DNA of 14,873 bases from Streptomyces cellulosae (GCF_000721105.1 NZ_JOEV01000083.1:1-14873); one strand, 5' to 3'; counted from the first letter of the stretch, positions 1 to 7,437 are shown. Translations and numbers: made by a program. The notes: a model not told the origin generated them from the sequence alone.

Positions 1-269
1 GCCCCAGCCGGGGCCGGGCGGGGGGGGCGGGGGGGCCTGGCCGGGGGCCTCGGCGCCGGTGGGCGCGGACCACTGGCCCGGGGCGGCTGCTCCTTGGACC
101 ACTGCGAGCCGGGGCGCTGTGGATCCGGTTCCGACTGCTCCGTTCCCGGCTGGTCCGCGGGGTTCGCGGGGACGGGCCGGTCGGCGGGCTCGGTGGGACC
201 GGACGCACCTGGCCGCTGCCCGTCGGACGGGGCGGATCCGGGCGAGGCCCAGCCCGGAGTGTCGTTCAT
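1..269 (-). CDS. Partial Pro/Ala-rich N-terminus of a probable Streptomyces membrane protein, with apparent frameshift
   Basis: A minus-strand reading frame opens at an ATG (269-267) preceded by a good ribosome binding site (GAAGGAG on the minus strand) and runs off the left edge, so only the first part of the protein is present. It begins MNDTPGWASPGSAPSDGQRP and is rich in Pro, Gly, Ser, Ala and Glu, as expected for the disordered N-terminus of a membrane protein. In the start frame the sequence degrades after KEQPP (near 80-86) into an Arg/Pro stretch with poorer third-position GC. In the adjacent frame the same bases read GQWSAPTGAEAPGQAPPP and end GPGWG, a typical Streptomyces low-complexity segment with every third base G or C. 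One missing base in the G run at 80-83 would join the two. From memory the family may be membrane proteins next to mtnA that carry a glycerophosphodiesterase-type membrane domain, but that domain is not in the window. Confidence 0.6.
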   Translation of the reverse strand, partial: MNDTPGWASPGSAPSDGQRPGASGPTEPADRPVPANPADQPGTEQSEPDPQRPGSQWSKEQPPRASGPRPPAPRPPARPPRPPRPAPAG

Positions 270-334
270 CGTCGCTCCTTCACGGTGCCCGTCCGCGGTC
301 GCGGCGGCAGGTTGGCAGCCATCGTGCCATGGGG

Positions 335-351
335 TGGTCATCGAGTGACCA
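335..351. promoter_or_regulatory. 17-bp inverted repeat between divergent genes upstream of mtnA
   Basis: TGGTCA-N5-TGACCA is a perfect 6-bp inverted repeat with a 5-base centre. It lies in the 140-bp divergent intergenic region, about 60 bp before the mtnA start and 65 bp before the minus-strand gene. This is the size and position of a dimeric repressor operator, but the binding protein is unknown. No convincing -35/-10 pair was found for either gene. A TAAGGG at 391-396 could be a weak -10 for mtnA. Confidence 0.35.
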
Positions 352-409
352 GCGGCGGTGTGGGCTGGAGACCTTCAGTTGTCCGCCGGATAAGGGGCAC
401 ACTGACCGC

Positions 410-1549
410 ATGGCTGATCAGCACGCGCAAACCGGCGAGAACAGCAGGCTCACCGAGATTCCGGCGATCCGCTGGGAAGAGCCGCCCGAAGGCCCCGTCC
501 TGGTACTTCTCGACCAGACGAGGCTGCCCGCAGAGGAGGTCGAACTCGTCTGTACGGACGCGTCCGCGCTGGTGGAGGCGATCCGTTCGCTCGCCGTGCG
601 CGGGGCACCACTGCTCGGTATCGCGGGGGCGTACGGCGTCGCGCTCGCCGCCGCGCGCGGGTTCGACGTGGAGGACGCCGCGGCAGCGCTGGCGGGGGCG
701 CGACCCACCGCGGTGAATCTGGCCGTCGGGGTGCGCAGAGCGCATGCCGCGTACCGGGCCGAGCTCGGCAAGGGAGGTGACGACCGGCAGGCCGCCGAGG
801 CGGCGCTGGCCGCGGCGCGCAGGCTGCACCGGGAGGACGCCGAGGCCAGCGCCCGGATGGCCGAGCTGGGGCTGGCGCTGCTGGACGAGTTGGTGCCGGG
901 CGGCGGGCACCGGATTCTCACCCACTGCAACACGGGATCGCTGGTGTCGGGCGGCGAGGGGACGGCGTTCGCGGTGGCGCTGGCGGCGCACCGGGCGGGG
1001 CGGCTCAGGCGGCTGTGGGTGGACGAAACGCGTCCGTTGCTGCAAGGTGCTCGCCTGACGGCGTACGAGGCGGCTCGCAGCGGAATGGCGTACACCTTGC
1101 TGACCGACAATGCGGCGGGCTCCCTGTTCGCGGCCGGAGAGGTGGACGCGGTGCTCATCGGGGCGGACCGCATCGCGGCCGACGGTTCGGTGGCGAACAA
1201 GGTGGGGAGCTATCCGCTCGCGGTGCTCGCCCGGTACCACCATGTGCCGTTCATCGTGGTGGCGCCGGTGACGACGGTGGATCCGGACACGCCGGACGGG
1301 GCGGCCATCGAGGTCGAGCAGCGCCCCGGGTTCGAGGTGACCGAGATCACGTCACCCCAGGTGACGATGGCGGGAGCGGGAGGCGGGATTCCGGTGGCAC
1401 CCCTGGGGACCCAGGCGTACAACCCGGCGTTCGATGTGACGCCTCCGGAGCTGGTGACGGCCATCGTCACCGAAAAAGGCGCCGTGTCTCCCGTGACGGC
1501 TGAGGCGCTTGCAGAGCTGTGTGACAGGTCACGCCAGGTAACGATTTAG
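410..1549 (+). CDS. mtnA: S-methyl-5-thioribose-1-phosphate isomerase (MtnA)
   Basis: The 379-residue protein isomerises 5-methylthioribose-1-phosphate to 5-methylthioribulose-1-phosphate in the cytoplasmic methionine salvage pathway. Family motifs are all present: RGAPLLG (64-70) in the substrate-binding N-terminal half, THCNTGSL with the catalytic Cys173, DETRP (205-209), GADRIAADG with the catalytic Asp253, and NKVGSY (263-268). This places it with MtnA rather than the related eIF2B regulatory subunits or ribose-1,5-bisphosphate isomerase, and the length is normal for MtnA. The ATG at 410 was chosen because homology starts just after it. The upstream extension of the open frame to 59 lies over the divergent gene and does not look coding. 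The ribosome binding site is weak (AAGGGG, about 12 bases before the ATG). The stop is only 8 bp before mtrA. Confidence 0.93.
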   Translation: MADQHAQTGENSRLTEIPAIRWEEPPEGPVLVLLDQTRLPAEEVELVCTDASALVEAIRSLAVRGAPLLGIAGAYGVALAAARGFDVEDAAAALAGARPTAVNLAVGVRRAHAAYRAELGKGGDDRQAAEAALAAARRLHREDAEASARMAELGLALLDELVPGGGHRILTHCNTGSLVSGGEGTAFAVALAAHRAGRLRRLWVDETRPLLQGARLTAYEAARSGMAYTLLTDNAAGSLFAAGEVDAVLIGADRIAADGSVANKVGSYPLAVLARYHHVPFIVVAPVTTVDPDTPDGAAIEVEQRPGFEVTEITSPQVTMAGAGGGIPVAPLGTQAYNPAFDVTPPELVTAIVTEKGAVSPVTAEALAELCDRSRQVTI

Positions 1550-1550
1550 T
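1521..1550 (+). promoter_or_regulatory. Candidate mtrA promoter with MtrA-like direct repeat at the end of mtnA
   Basis: The last 30 bases of mtnA hold GTGAC-AG-GTCAC (1521-1532), followed by GTAAC (1538-1542). GTCAC at 1528 and GTAAC at 1538 form a direct repeat with a 10-bp start-to-start spacing. OmpR-family regulators bind repeats of this form, and mycobacterial MtrA sites are built from GTCAC/GTAAC-like half-sites. A sigma-70-like promoter overlaps it: GTGACA (1521-1526), an 18-bp spacer, then TTTAGT (1545-1550). This predicts a start at about 1557-1558, on the mtrA ATG. The repeat is seen directly; both promoter activity and MtrA binding are inferred. Confidence 0.4.
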
Positions 1551-1557
1551 TAATGGG

Positions 1558-2247
1558 ATGATGGCATTCATGAAGGGACGAGTCCTTGTCGTCGATGACG
1601 ACACCGCACTGGCCGAGATGCTCGGCATTGTGCTGCGTGGTGAAGGTTTTGAACCGTCTTTCGTAGCCGACGGCGACAAGGCGCTGGCCGCTTTCCGTGA
1701 GTCCAAGCCCGATCTCGTGCTGCTCGATCTGATGCTGCCGGGCCGGGACGGTATCGAGGTGTGCCGCCTGATCAGGGCGGAGTCCGGGGTGCCGATCGTG
1801 ATGCTCACGGCCAAGAGCGACACCGTCGATGTCGTCGTGGGCCTGGAGTCGGGTGCCGACGACTACATCGTGAAGCCGTTCAAGCCGAAGGAGCTGGTGG
1901 CCCGGATCCGGGCACGGCTCAGGAGGTCCGAGGAGCCGGCGCCCGAGCAGCTCGCCATCGGCGATCTGGTCATCGATGTGGCCGGTCACTCCGTGAAGCG
2001 GGACGGGCAGTCGATCGCGCTGACGCCGCTGGAGTTCGATCTGCTGGTCGCGCTGGCCCGTAAGCCGTGGCAGGTGTTCACGCGTGAGGTCCTGCTCGAG
2101 CAGGTGTGGGGCTACCGGCACGCGGCGGACACCCGGCTGGTCAACGTGCACGTGCAGCGGCTGCGCTCCAAGGTCGAGAAGGACCCGGAGCGGCCGGAGA
2201 TCGTGGTGACCGTCCGTGGCGTGGGATACAAGGCAGGACCCAGCTGA
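1558..2247 (+). CDS. mtrA: Two-component response regulator MtrA
   Basis: This is a 229-residue OmpR/PhoB-type response regulator and transcription factor, partner of the MtrB kinase. The receiver domain (about 7-120) has the acidic pair Asp13/Asp14, phosphoacceptor Asp57 in LLDLMLPGRDG, Thr84 in MLTAKS and Lys106 in VKPFKP. The DNA-binding winged helix (about 131-226) has LTPLEFDLL, TREVLLEQVWGY, the recognition helix around DTRLVNVHVQRLRSKVE, and ends in the wing VRGVGYKAG. In actinobacteria MtrA controls cell division, cell-wall and development genes, in Streptomyces also antibiotic genes. In-frame ATGs lie at 1558, 1561 and 1570. None has a clear Shine-Dalgarno, and 1558 fits both the usual family length and a possible leaderless transcript. 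The mtrB start lies 1 bp past the stop, so translation is probably coupled. Confidence 0.96.
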   Translation: MMAFMKGRVLVVDDDTALAEMLGIVLRGEGFEPSFVADGDKALAAFRESKPDLVLLDLMLPGRDGIEVCRLIRAESGVPIVMLTAKSDTVDVVVGLESGADDYIVKPFKPKELVARIRARLRRSEEPAPEQLAIGDLVIDVAGHSVKRDGQSIALTPLEFDLLVALARKPWQVFTREVLLEQVWGYRHAADTRLVNVHVQRLRSKVEKDPERPEIVVTVRGVGYKAGPS

Positions 2248-2248
2248 C

Positions 2249-4372
2249 ATGTCCGAAGACAGTGCCGCCTCGTCGCCCGGACGGACCGGGGCTCAGGCGG
2301 GGCGGCCTGTCGGCCCGAAGACGTCAGGCTCCCGTTGGGGGCGCTTCCTCGAGGGCGGGTTGCTGCAGGGCGGAGTCCAGGGCAGCCCGGTCCTGCGTCT
2401 GTTCCTGCGCTGGGTGCGCCGGCCGCTGCTGCCCGTCATGCGGTTGTGGCGGCGCAACATCCAGCTCAAGGTCGTCGCCACGACCCTGCTGATGTCGCTG
2501 GGCGTCGTCCTGCTGCTCGGCTTCGTCGTGATCGGACAGGTGCGCAACGGGCTGCTGGACGCCAAGGTGAAGGCCTCGCAGAGCCAGGCCACCGGTGGGT
2601 TCGCGGTGGCCAAGCAGAAGGCCGACGAGGCGGCGGCCGGGACCGGCGACGACAGCGCTCCGGCGGACGCCCGTACCGAGCAGAACGTCAGCCCGTGGAT
2701 GGGTGACCTGGTGGAGTCGCTGTCCAGCGGCGGCCAGGGCGCGTTCGACGTGGTGACGCTGCCCGCCGCCGCCGGCGACGACAGCGGCGGCGGGCGCGGA
2801 CCGCGAGCCTCCGGTGACGTCGACTGGGCGGCCAGCGTCCCCGAGGAACTGCGTGGGCGCGTCGACAGCTACACGACGGCGGCCCAGAGCTACACGCGGA
2901 TCACCTACGACAAGCCCGGCAAGGACTCCCAGCCGGCGCTGGTCATCGGCAAGCAGGTCAACGACCCGAACGGTGACCCGTACCAGCTGTACTACCTCTT
3001 CCCGCTGACCCAGGAGGAGAAGTCGCTCAGCCTGGTCAAGGGGACCCTGGCGACGGCCGGCCTCTTCGTCGTCGTACTCCTCGGGGCCATCGCCTGGCTC
3101 GTCGTGCGGCAGGTCGTCACTCCGGTGCGGATGGCGGCCGGGATCGCCGAGCGGCTGTCCGCGGGGCGGCTGCAGGAGCGGATGAAGGTCACCGGCGAGG
3201 ACGACATCGCGCGGCTCGGGGAAGCCTTCAACAAGATGGCGCAGAGCCTGCAGCTGAAGATCCAGCAGCTGGAGGACCTGTCGCGGATGCAGCGGCGGTT
3301 CGTGTCGGACGTGTCGCACGAGTTGCGGACGCCGCTGACGACCGTACGGATGGCCGCAGACGTCATTCATGAGGCGCGCGAGGACTTCGACCCGGTGACC
3401 GCTCGGTCCGCGGAACTGCTCGCCGACCAGTTGGACCGTTTCGAGTCGCTGCTCGCGGACCTGCTGGAGATCAGCCGCTTCGACGCGGGCGCGGCGGCCC
3501 TGGAGGCCGAGCCCATCGACCTCAGGGAGGTCGTCCGGCGGGTCGTCAGCGGTGCCGAGCCGCTCGCCGAGCGCAAGAGGACGACGATTCGGGTCGTCGG
3601 CGACCAGCAGCCCGTGGTCGCCGAGGCGGACGCCCGGCGGGTGGAACGGGTGCTGCGCAACCTGGTCGTCAACGCCGTGGAGCACGGTGAGGGCAAGGAC
3701 GTCGTCGTCAAGCTCGCCGCGGCGGGCGGGGCGGTCGCGGTCGCGGTGCGCGACTACGGCGTCGGACTCAAGCCCGGCGAGGCGACCCGTGTCTTCAGCC
3801 GGTTCTGGCGGGCCGACCCGGCACGCGCGCGTACCACCGGCGGTACGGGCCTTGGGCTGTCCATCGCCCTGGAGGACGCGCGGCTGCACGGCGGCTGGCT
3901 GCAGGCGTGGGGCGAGCCGGGTGGCGGCTCGCAGTTCCGGCTGACGCTGCCGCGCACCGCGGACGAGCCGCTTCGGGGCTCTCCCATACCGCTGGAACCC
4001 AAGGACTCGCGCCGCCACCGCGGCCTCAATGACGCCGGCCTGCCGCGCGGGGGCAGCGAGAAGACGGCCACCGTGCCCGCCCAGTCGGCCGGTGACCAGA
4101 CGTCCTCGCGGGACCCGATCGTGCCGCGGCCGGCCGCCCTGGCGCCCTCCGCCGACCCGACCGCGCTGCCCGGCAACGGTGCCCGCGTGGTGCCCCGGTC
4201 GACTTCGCGTCCGCGACGGCAGGAGGAGACGGCTCCCGGGGAGGAGCCGCGAGGCGGGACCGTGAGCCGCCCCGACACGGGGGCGCAGAGCCCGCCGGGG
4301 GAGTCCGCGAAGTCTTCGGAGGATCAGTCGGTGGAGTCGTACGAACAGGGGGAGGCATTCCGTGGGCGGTGA
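2249..4372 (+). CDS. mtrB: Membrane sensor histidine kinase MtrB
   Basis: This is a 707-residue sensor kinase that phosphorylates and dephosphorylates MtrA. In order: a disordered N-terminus; basic RLWRRN before TM1 (about 74-98); an extracytoplasmic domain (about 99-262) with Gly/Asp-rich inserts; TM2 (263-288); a HAMP linker (about 288-340); the HisKA dimerisation helix with His357 in FVSDVSHELRTPLT; and an HATPase_c domain with N box (NLVVNAVEHG, 471-480), G1 (DYGVGL), F box (RVFSRFWRAD) and G2 (GGTGLGL, 531-537). A tail of about 135 residues (571-707), rich in Pro, Ser, Arg and Glu, follows the catalytic core. The ATG at 2249 was chosen for its strong AAGGCAGGA site 10 bases upstream; an in-frame GTG at 2216 would lie inside mtrA. 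The stop overlaps the lpqB start by 11 bp. Confidence 0.95.
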   Translation: MSEDSAASSPGRTGAQAGRPVGPKTSGSRWGRFLEGGLLQGGVQGSPVLRLFLRWVRRPLLPVMRLWRRNIQLKVVATTLLMSLGVVLLLGFVVIGQVRNGLLDAKVKASQSQATGGFAVAKQKADEAAAGTGDDSAPADARTEQNVSPWMGDLVESLSSGGQGAFDVVTLPAAAGDDSGGGRGPRASGDVDWAASVPEELRGRVDSYTTAAQSYTRITYDKPGKDSQPALVIGKQVNDPNGDPYQLYYLFPLTQEEKSLSLVKGTLATAGLFVVVLLGAIAWLVVRQVVTPVRMAAGIAERLSAGRLQERMKVTGEDDIARLGEAFNKMAQSLQLKIQQLEDLSRMQRRFVSDVSHELRTPLTTVRMAADVIHEAREDFDPVTARSAELLADQLDRFESLLADLLEISRFDAGAAALEAEPIDLREVVRRVVSGAEPLAERKRTTIRVVGDQQPVVAEADARRVERVLRNLVVNAVEHGEGKDVVVKLAAAGGAVAVAVRDYGVGLKPGEATRVFSRFWRADPARARTTGGTGLGLSIALEDARLHGGWLQAWGEPGGGSQFRLTLPRTADEPLRGSPIPLEPKDSRRHRGLNDAGLPRGGSEKTATVPAQSAGDQTSSRDPIVPRPAALAPSADPTALPGNGARVVPRSTSRPRRQEETAPGEEPRGGTVSRPDTGAQSPPGESAKSSEDQSVESYEQGEAFRGR

Positions 4373-6182
4373 TGGCGACAGGGGCGCCCGACGGGGAGCG
4401 GGGCGTGCGCTGGCGTACGCCGCCTGTGGCGTCGTACTGCTGGCAGGGTGTGCCTCGATGCCCGACAGCGGGGATCTGCGCGGTGTGGAGTCCACTCCGC
4501 GCCAGGACACGCAGGTACGGGTCTTCGCCATGCCGCCTCAGGAGAACGCGCCGTCCCAGGAGATCGTGCAGGGCTTCCTGGAGGCGTTGACCAGCGATGA
4601 TCCGCACTATGAGACGGCCCGCCAGTATCTGACCGCCGACGCCGCGAAGACCTGGGAGCCCGAGCGGGCCACCACGGTGCTCGCCCAGGGGCCGGAGATC
4701 GATGTGGCCCGTTCGGGCGGCCGGGAGGACAACAACGACCTCCTGTTCACGCTGACCGGCAGCGAGGTCGGCACGGTGGACGAGCAGGGGTCGTACGCAC
4801 CCGCCGACCAGAAGTACCACCAGTCGGTGCACCTGGTCCGGGACCAGAAGACCCAGCAGTGGCGCATCGACGGGCTGCCGCAGGGCGTCGTCATGGGCAA
4901 GTCGGACTTCCAGCGCAACTACATGTCCGTCGACAAGTACTACTTCGCCTCGAACACGACGGGATCGCAGACCGTGGCGGTCGCCGATCCCGTGTACGTG
5001 CGCGAGCGTGTGGACGCCATGACACAGATGGTGCGCTCCCTGATCAACGGGCCCACGACCTGGCTCCGGCCGGTCGCCAGATCGAGCTTCCCCACCGGGA
5101 CGGAGCTGCAGAAGGGCGTCACGTCGTTGACGCCGGACGACCAGAGCAAGCTGACCGTCCCGCTGAACGACAAGGCCGCCCGGGTCAGTCCGACCGTCTG
5201 CGACAACATGGCGGCCCAGATCCTGTTCACCCTGGAGAACGTCACGCCCGCGGTGGACGAGGTCGAGCTGAGGGCCGGCGGCAAGCAGTTGTGCGCGCTC
5301 AGGGACCGGGCCGACGCCGTCGCCGCGCGCGGCTCGGTGCAGCATCCCGGGTACCTGTACTTCGTCGACGGCAAGCACCGGCTGGTGCGGATATCGGCCG
5401 ACGGCAGCGGTACGAAGCCCGATCCGGTGCCCGGGGCGCTGGGTGAGGGTGCAAAGGACCTCCAGGCGGTGGCCGTGTCGCGGGACGAGTACAAGGCGGC
5501 CGGGGTCGGCATCGGCGGCAAGTCGCTGTACGTCGGGTCACTGACGTCGGGCGGGTCGCTCGGGGAGCCCGTGCTGACCAGCGACGGCGCCACGCCCGCC
5601 GACCGGCTGACCACGCCCAGCTGGGACGCGGAGGGCGACCTGTGGGTGGCCGACCGCAACCCGCGGGACCCGCGGCTGCTGGTGCTCGAAGGGGGCGCCG
5701 GCAAGCCGCTGAAGGTGGACGCTCCGGGGCTGAACGGGCGGATCAGGGACGTCCGGGTGGCCGCCGACGGGGTGCGGATCGCGCTCGTCGTGGAGAAGGG
5801 CGGCAAGCAGTCGCTGCTCATCGGGCGGATCGAGCGGGGAGAGAAGTCGGGTGGGCACCCGCACGTCTCGGTGCAGGAACTTCGGGCGACCACACCGGAG
5901 CTGGAGGAGGTCACCACCATGTCCTGGGCCGGTGACAGCCGGCTCGTGGTGGTCGGGCGTGAGAAGGGCGGCGTGCAGCAGATGCGGTACGTCCAGGTCG
6001 ACGGCTCCACGCCGGAGGGGCCGACGCCGACGGCGTTGACGGGCGTGAAGGAGATCGCCGCCTCGGAGGACGACCAGGTGCCCTTGGTGGCGTATTCGGA
6101 GGACGGGATCGTACGGCTGCCGTCCGGGGGGCAGTGGCAGAAGGTGGACGCGGACGGGACGGCGCCGGTGTATCCGGGGTGA
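4362..6182 (+). CDS. lpqB: Lipoprotein LpqB, MtrB accessory protein
   Basis: This is a 606-residue exported lipoprotein. The N-terminus has Arg residues, a hydrophobic stretch and a lipobox ending LLAGC, so Cys30 is the predicted lipidation site on the outer face of the membrane. A conserved N-terminal domain (about 45-200) is followed by a GerMN domain (about 205-320, FPTGTELQKGV to ELRAGGKQLC) and a C-terminal beta-propeller (about 335-600) with repeated strand patterns such as YLYFVDGKHRLVRIS and DLWVADRNP. In mycobacteria LpqB binds the MtrB extracellular domain and modulates MtrA phosphorylation. The position immediately after mtrB supports that role here. The GTG start at 4362 has a near-perfect AGGGGGAGG site 6 bases upstream and overlaps mtrB in another frame, implying translational coupling. 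Confidence 0.95.
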   Translation: MGGDGDRGARRGAGRALAYAACGVVLLAGCASMPDSGDLRGVESTPRQDTQVRVFAMPPQENAPSQEIVQGFLEALTSDDPHYETARQYLTADAAKTWEPERATTVLAQGPEIDVARSGGREDNNDLLFTLTGSEVGTVDEQGSYAPADQKYHQSVHLVRDQKTQQWRIDGLPQGVVMGKSDFQRNYMSVDKYYFASNTTGSQTVAVADPVYVRERVDAMTQMVRSLINGPTTWLRPVARSSFPTGTELQKGVTSLTPDDQSKLTVPLNDKAARVSPTVCDNMAAQILFTLENVTPAVDEVELRAGGKQLCALRDRADAVAARGSVQHPGYLYFVDGKHRLVRISADGSGTKPDPVPGALGEGAKDLQAVAVSRDEYKAAGVGIGGKSLYVGSLTSGGSLGEPVLTSDGATPADRLTTPSWDAEGDLWVADRNPRDPRLLVLEGGAGKPLKVDAPGLNGRIRDVRVAADGVRIALVVEKGGKQSLLIGRIERGEKSGGHPHVSVQELRATTPELEEVTTMSWAGDSRLVVVGREKGGVQQMRYVQVDGSTPEGPTPTALTGVKEIAASEDDQVPLVAYSEDGIVRLPSGGQWQKVDADGTAPVYPG

Positions 6183-6396
6183 GTGCCGATTGGTCCGGCT
6201 GTTCTGGTTGTTCCGGGCGAGTCCCGGGTGAGAGGTCATGGCTCATGGGTTTGTACGACCGGTGAGGTTCGTGAGCGGCCGTTTTCGCTGGGGTGGAACC
6301 CCGGTGGGAGCGGCCGTTCGCTGTGCCCGGGAGTTGTCCACAGGCAGTTGTCCACAGGGGTGGCAGAGGCGCTTCGGCGTTGGCACAGTGGTGGAC
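6183..6396. other. lpqB-comF intergenic region with short repeats and hairpins
   Basis: Third-position composition in all plausible frames is far less GC-biased than in the flanking genes, so the region is read as non-coding, although a frame is open from an ATG at 6238. It holds a direct repeat GAGCGGCCGTT (6273-6283 and 6308-6318, 35-bp period), small hairpins CCGGG-N5-CCCGG (6213-6227) and GGGGT-GGA-ACCCC (6290-6302), and the two DnaA boxes listed separately. The hairpins are short and have no T run, so they are at best weak terminators for the mtrAB-lpqB transcript. Confidence 0.5.
6334..6356 (+). promoter_or_regulatory. Two tandem consensus DnaA boxes upstream of comF
   Basis: TTGTCCACA occurs at 6334-6342 and again at 6348-6356, in the same orientation with a 14-bp period. 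The match extends to AGTTGTCCACAGG around each box. TTGTCCACA is the preferred Streptomyces DnaA box. Two exact copies so close together, 41 bp before the chosen comF start, suggest DnaA binding. No further exact boxes were found nearby, so this is not an origin. Whether it regulates comF or only titrates DnaA cannot be told from sequence. Confidence 0.65.
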
Positions 6397-7437
6397 ATGC
6401 GGGGGTGGTGGCAGGACCTCACCGACCTGGTGCTGCCGGCCGAGTGCGGAGGCTGCGGGAGGCCGCGCACGGTGCTCTGTCCGGAGTGCCGGGCGGCGCT
6501 GAGCGGGGCCGTACCGCGCCGGGTGCGACCGGTTCCGGAGCCACCGGGTCTGCCGGCCGTGCACGCGGCGGCGCGGTACGCGGACGAAGTGCGAGCGGTC
6601 TTGCTGGCCCACAAGGAGCGGGGTGCGCTGGCGCTCGCGGCACCGCTGGGGGTGGCGCTGGCTCGGGCTGTGCGGGCAGGGGTGGCGCGGGCTGACGAGG
6701 CTGTGGTGCTGGTTCCCGTGCCGTCCGCGCGGCACGCGGTTCGAGCGCGGGGGCACGATCCGGCGCGGCGGATCGCGCTCGCGGCGGCCCGTGAGCTGCG
6801 GCGGGTCGGAACACCGGCGCGGGTGGCCGCCGTACTGCGGCAGCGGCGGGCCGTGGCCGACCAGGCCGGGCTCAACTCCCGGGAGCGGCTGGCGAATCTC
6901 GCGGGCGCGCTGGCGGTGACCGGGGGAGGAGAGCGGCTGCTCACCGGTGGCCGGGTGGTGCTCGTCGACGACCTGATGACGACCGGGGCGTCGTTGGCGG
7001 AGGCGGCACGTGCGGTGCGGGTGGTGCTGGCGGAGGTGCCGGAGGTGGCGCAGGTGAGAGAGGCGGCGGGGGCGACGGAGGAAGCGGGAGGTGGCGTGCG
7101 GGCGCGGGCCGGGCGCGGAGGAGTGGCGTACGGGGGTCCCGCGGGTGGGCGGGGGGCCCTTGCGCGCGGTGGCTCGGGGAGCGGACGGGAAGCGGGGGAG
7201 GCCCGCGGCCGGGCGGTGGGAGTCGGCGAGCCGGCTGTGTACGGCGGGGGAACCGCGGCGGTGTACGCGGCGGGAAGTCGGGAAAGCAGAGAGGAACGGA
7301 TGACCCGGGGGACGGAGGAGGCGACGAGGTGGGTGCCTGGTCGGCCGGGAACGGTGGACGGTGGCGCCGTACATGACCTGATCCGCGCGGCCGTGGTCGC
7401 GTCCACGCCGGATTCTTTCGAAATAAACCGGAACTGA
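6397..7437 (+). CDS. comF: ComF family phosphoribosyltransferase-like protein
   Basis: This is a 346-residue ComF/GntX-type protein. The N-terminal zinc-finger-like CxxC pairs are Cys17-Cys20 and Cys28-Cys31 (CGGCGRPRTVLCPECR). The phosphoribosyltransferase fold carries VLVPVPSARHAVRARGHD (104-121) and the PRPP-binding loop VVLVDDLMTTGAS (187-199). In naturally competent bacteria ComF is needed for uptake of single-stranded DNA. In Streptomyces the role is unknown. After the core comes an unusual Gly/Arg/Ala-rich stretch (about 220-320) before a short tail ending AAVVASTPDSFEINRN, which I recall as typical of streptomycete ComF. The start at 6397 was chosen because the Cys-rich domain follows directly; it has no clear Shine-Dalgarno, and in-frame GTGs at 6388 and 6391 are possible. 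Upstream in-frame sequence looks non-coding. Confidence 0.85.
   Translation: MRGWWQDLTDLVLPAECGGCGRPRTVLCPECRAALSGAVPRRVRPVPEPPGLPAVHAAARYADEVRAVLLAHKERGALALAAPLGVALARAVRAGVARADEAVVLVPVPSARHAVRARGHDPARRIALAAARELRRVGTPARVAAVLRQRRAVADQAGLNSRERLANLAGALAVTGGGERLLTGGRVVLVDDLMTTGASLAEAARAVRVVLAEVPEVAQVREAAGATEEAGGGVRARAGRGGVAYGGPAGGRGALARGGSGSGREAGEARGRAVGVGEPAVYGGGTAAVYAAGSRESREERMTRGTEEATRWVPGRPGTVDGGAVHDLIRAAVVASTPDSFEINRN

Noticed and set aside
59..409. In-frame N-terminal extension of mtnA by 117 codons
   Set aside because: It overlaps the divergent minus-strand gene and its ribosome binding site, has poor codon bias and low-complexity Arg/Ser sequence, and MtnA homology starts only after 410.
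6334..6356. Chromosomal replication origin
   Set aside because: Only two boxes are present, and dnaA and dnaN are not adjacent.
6238..6396. N-terminal extension of ComF from an ATG at 6238
   Set aside because: Many third positions are A or T, unlike the genes on either side; it contains the DnaA boxes, and the Cys-rich ComF N-terminus begins right after 6397.
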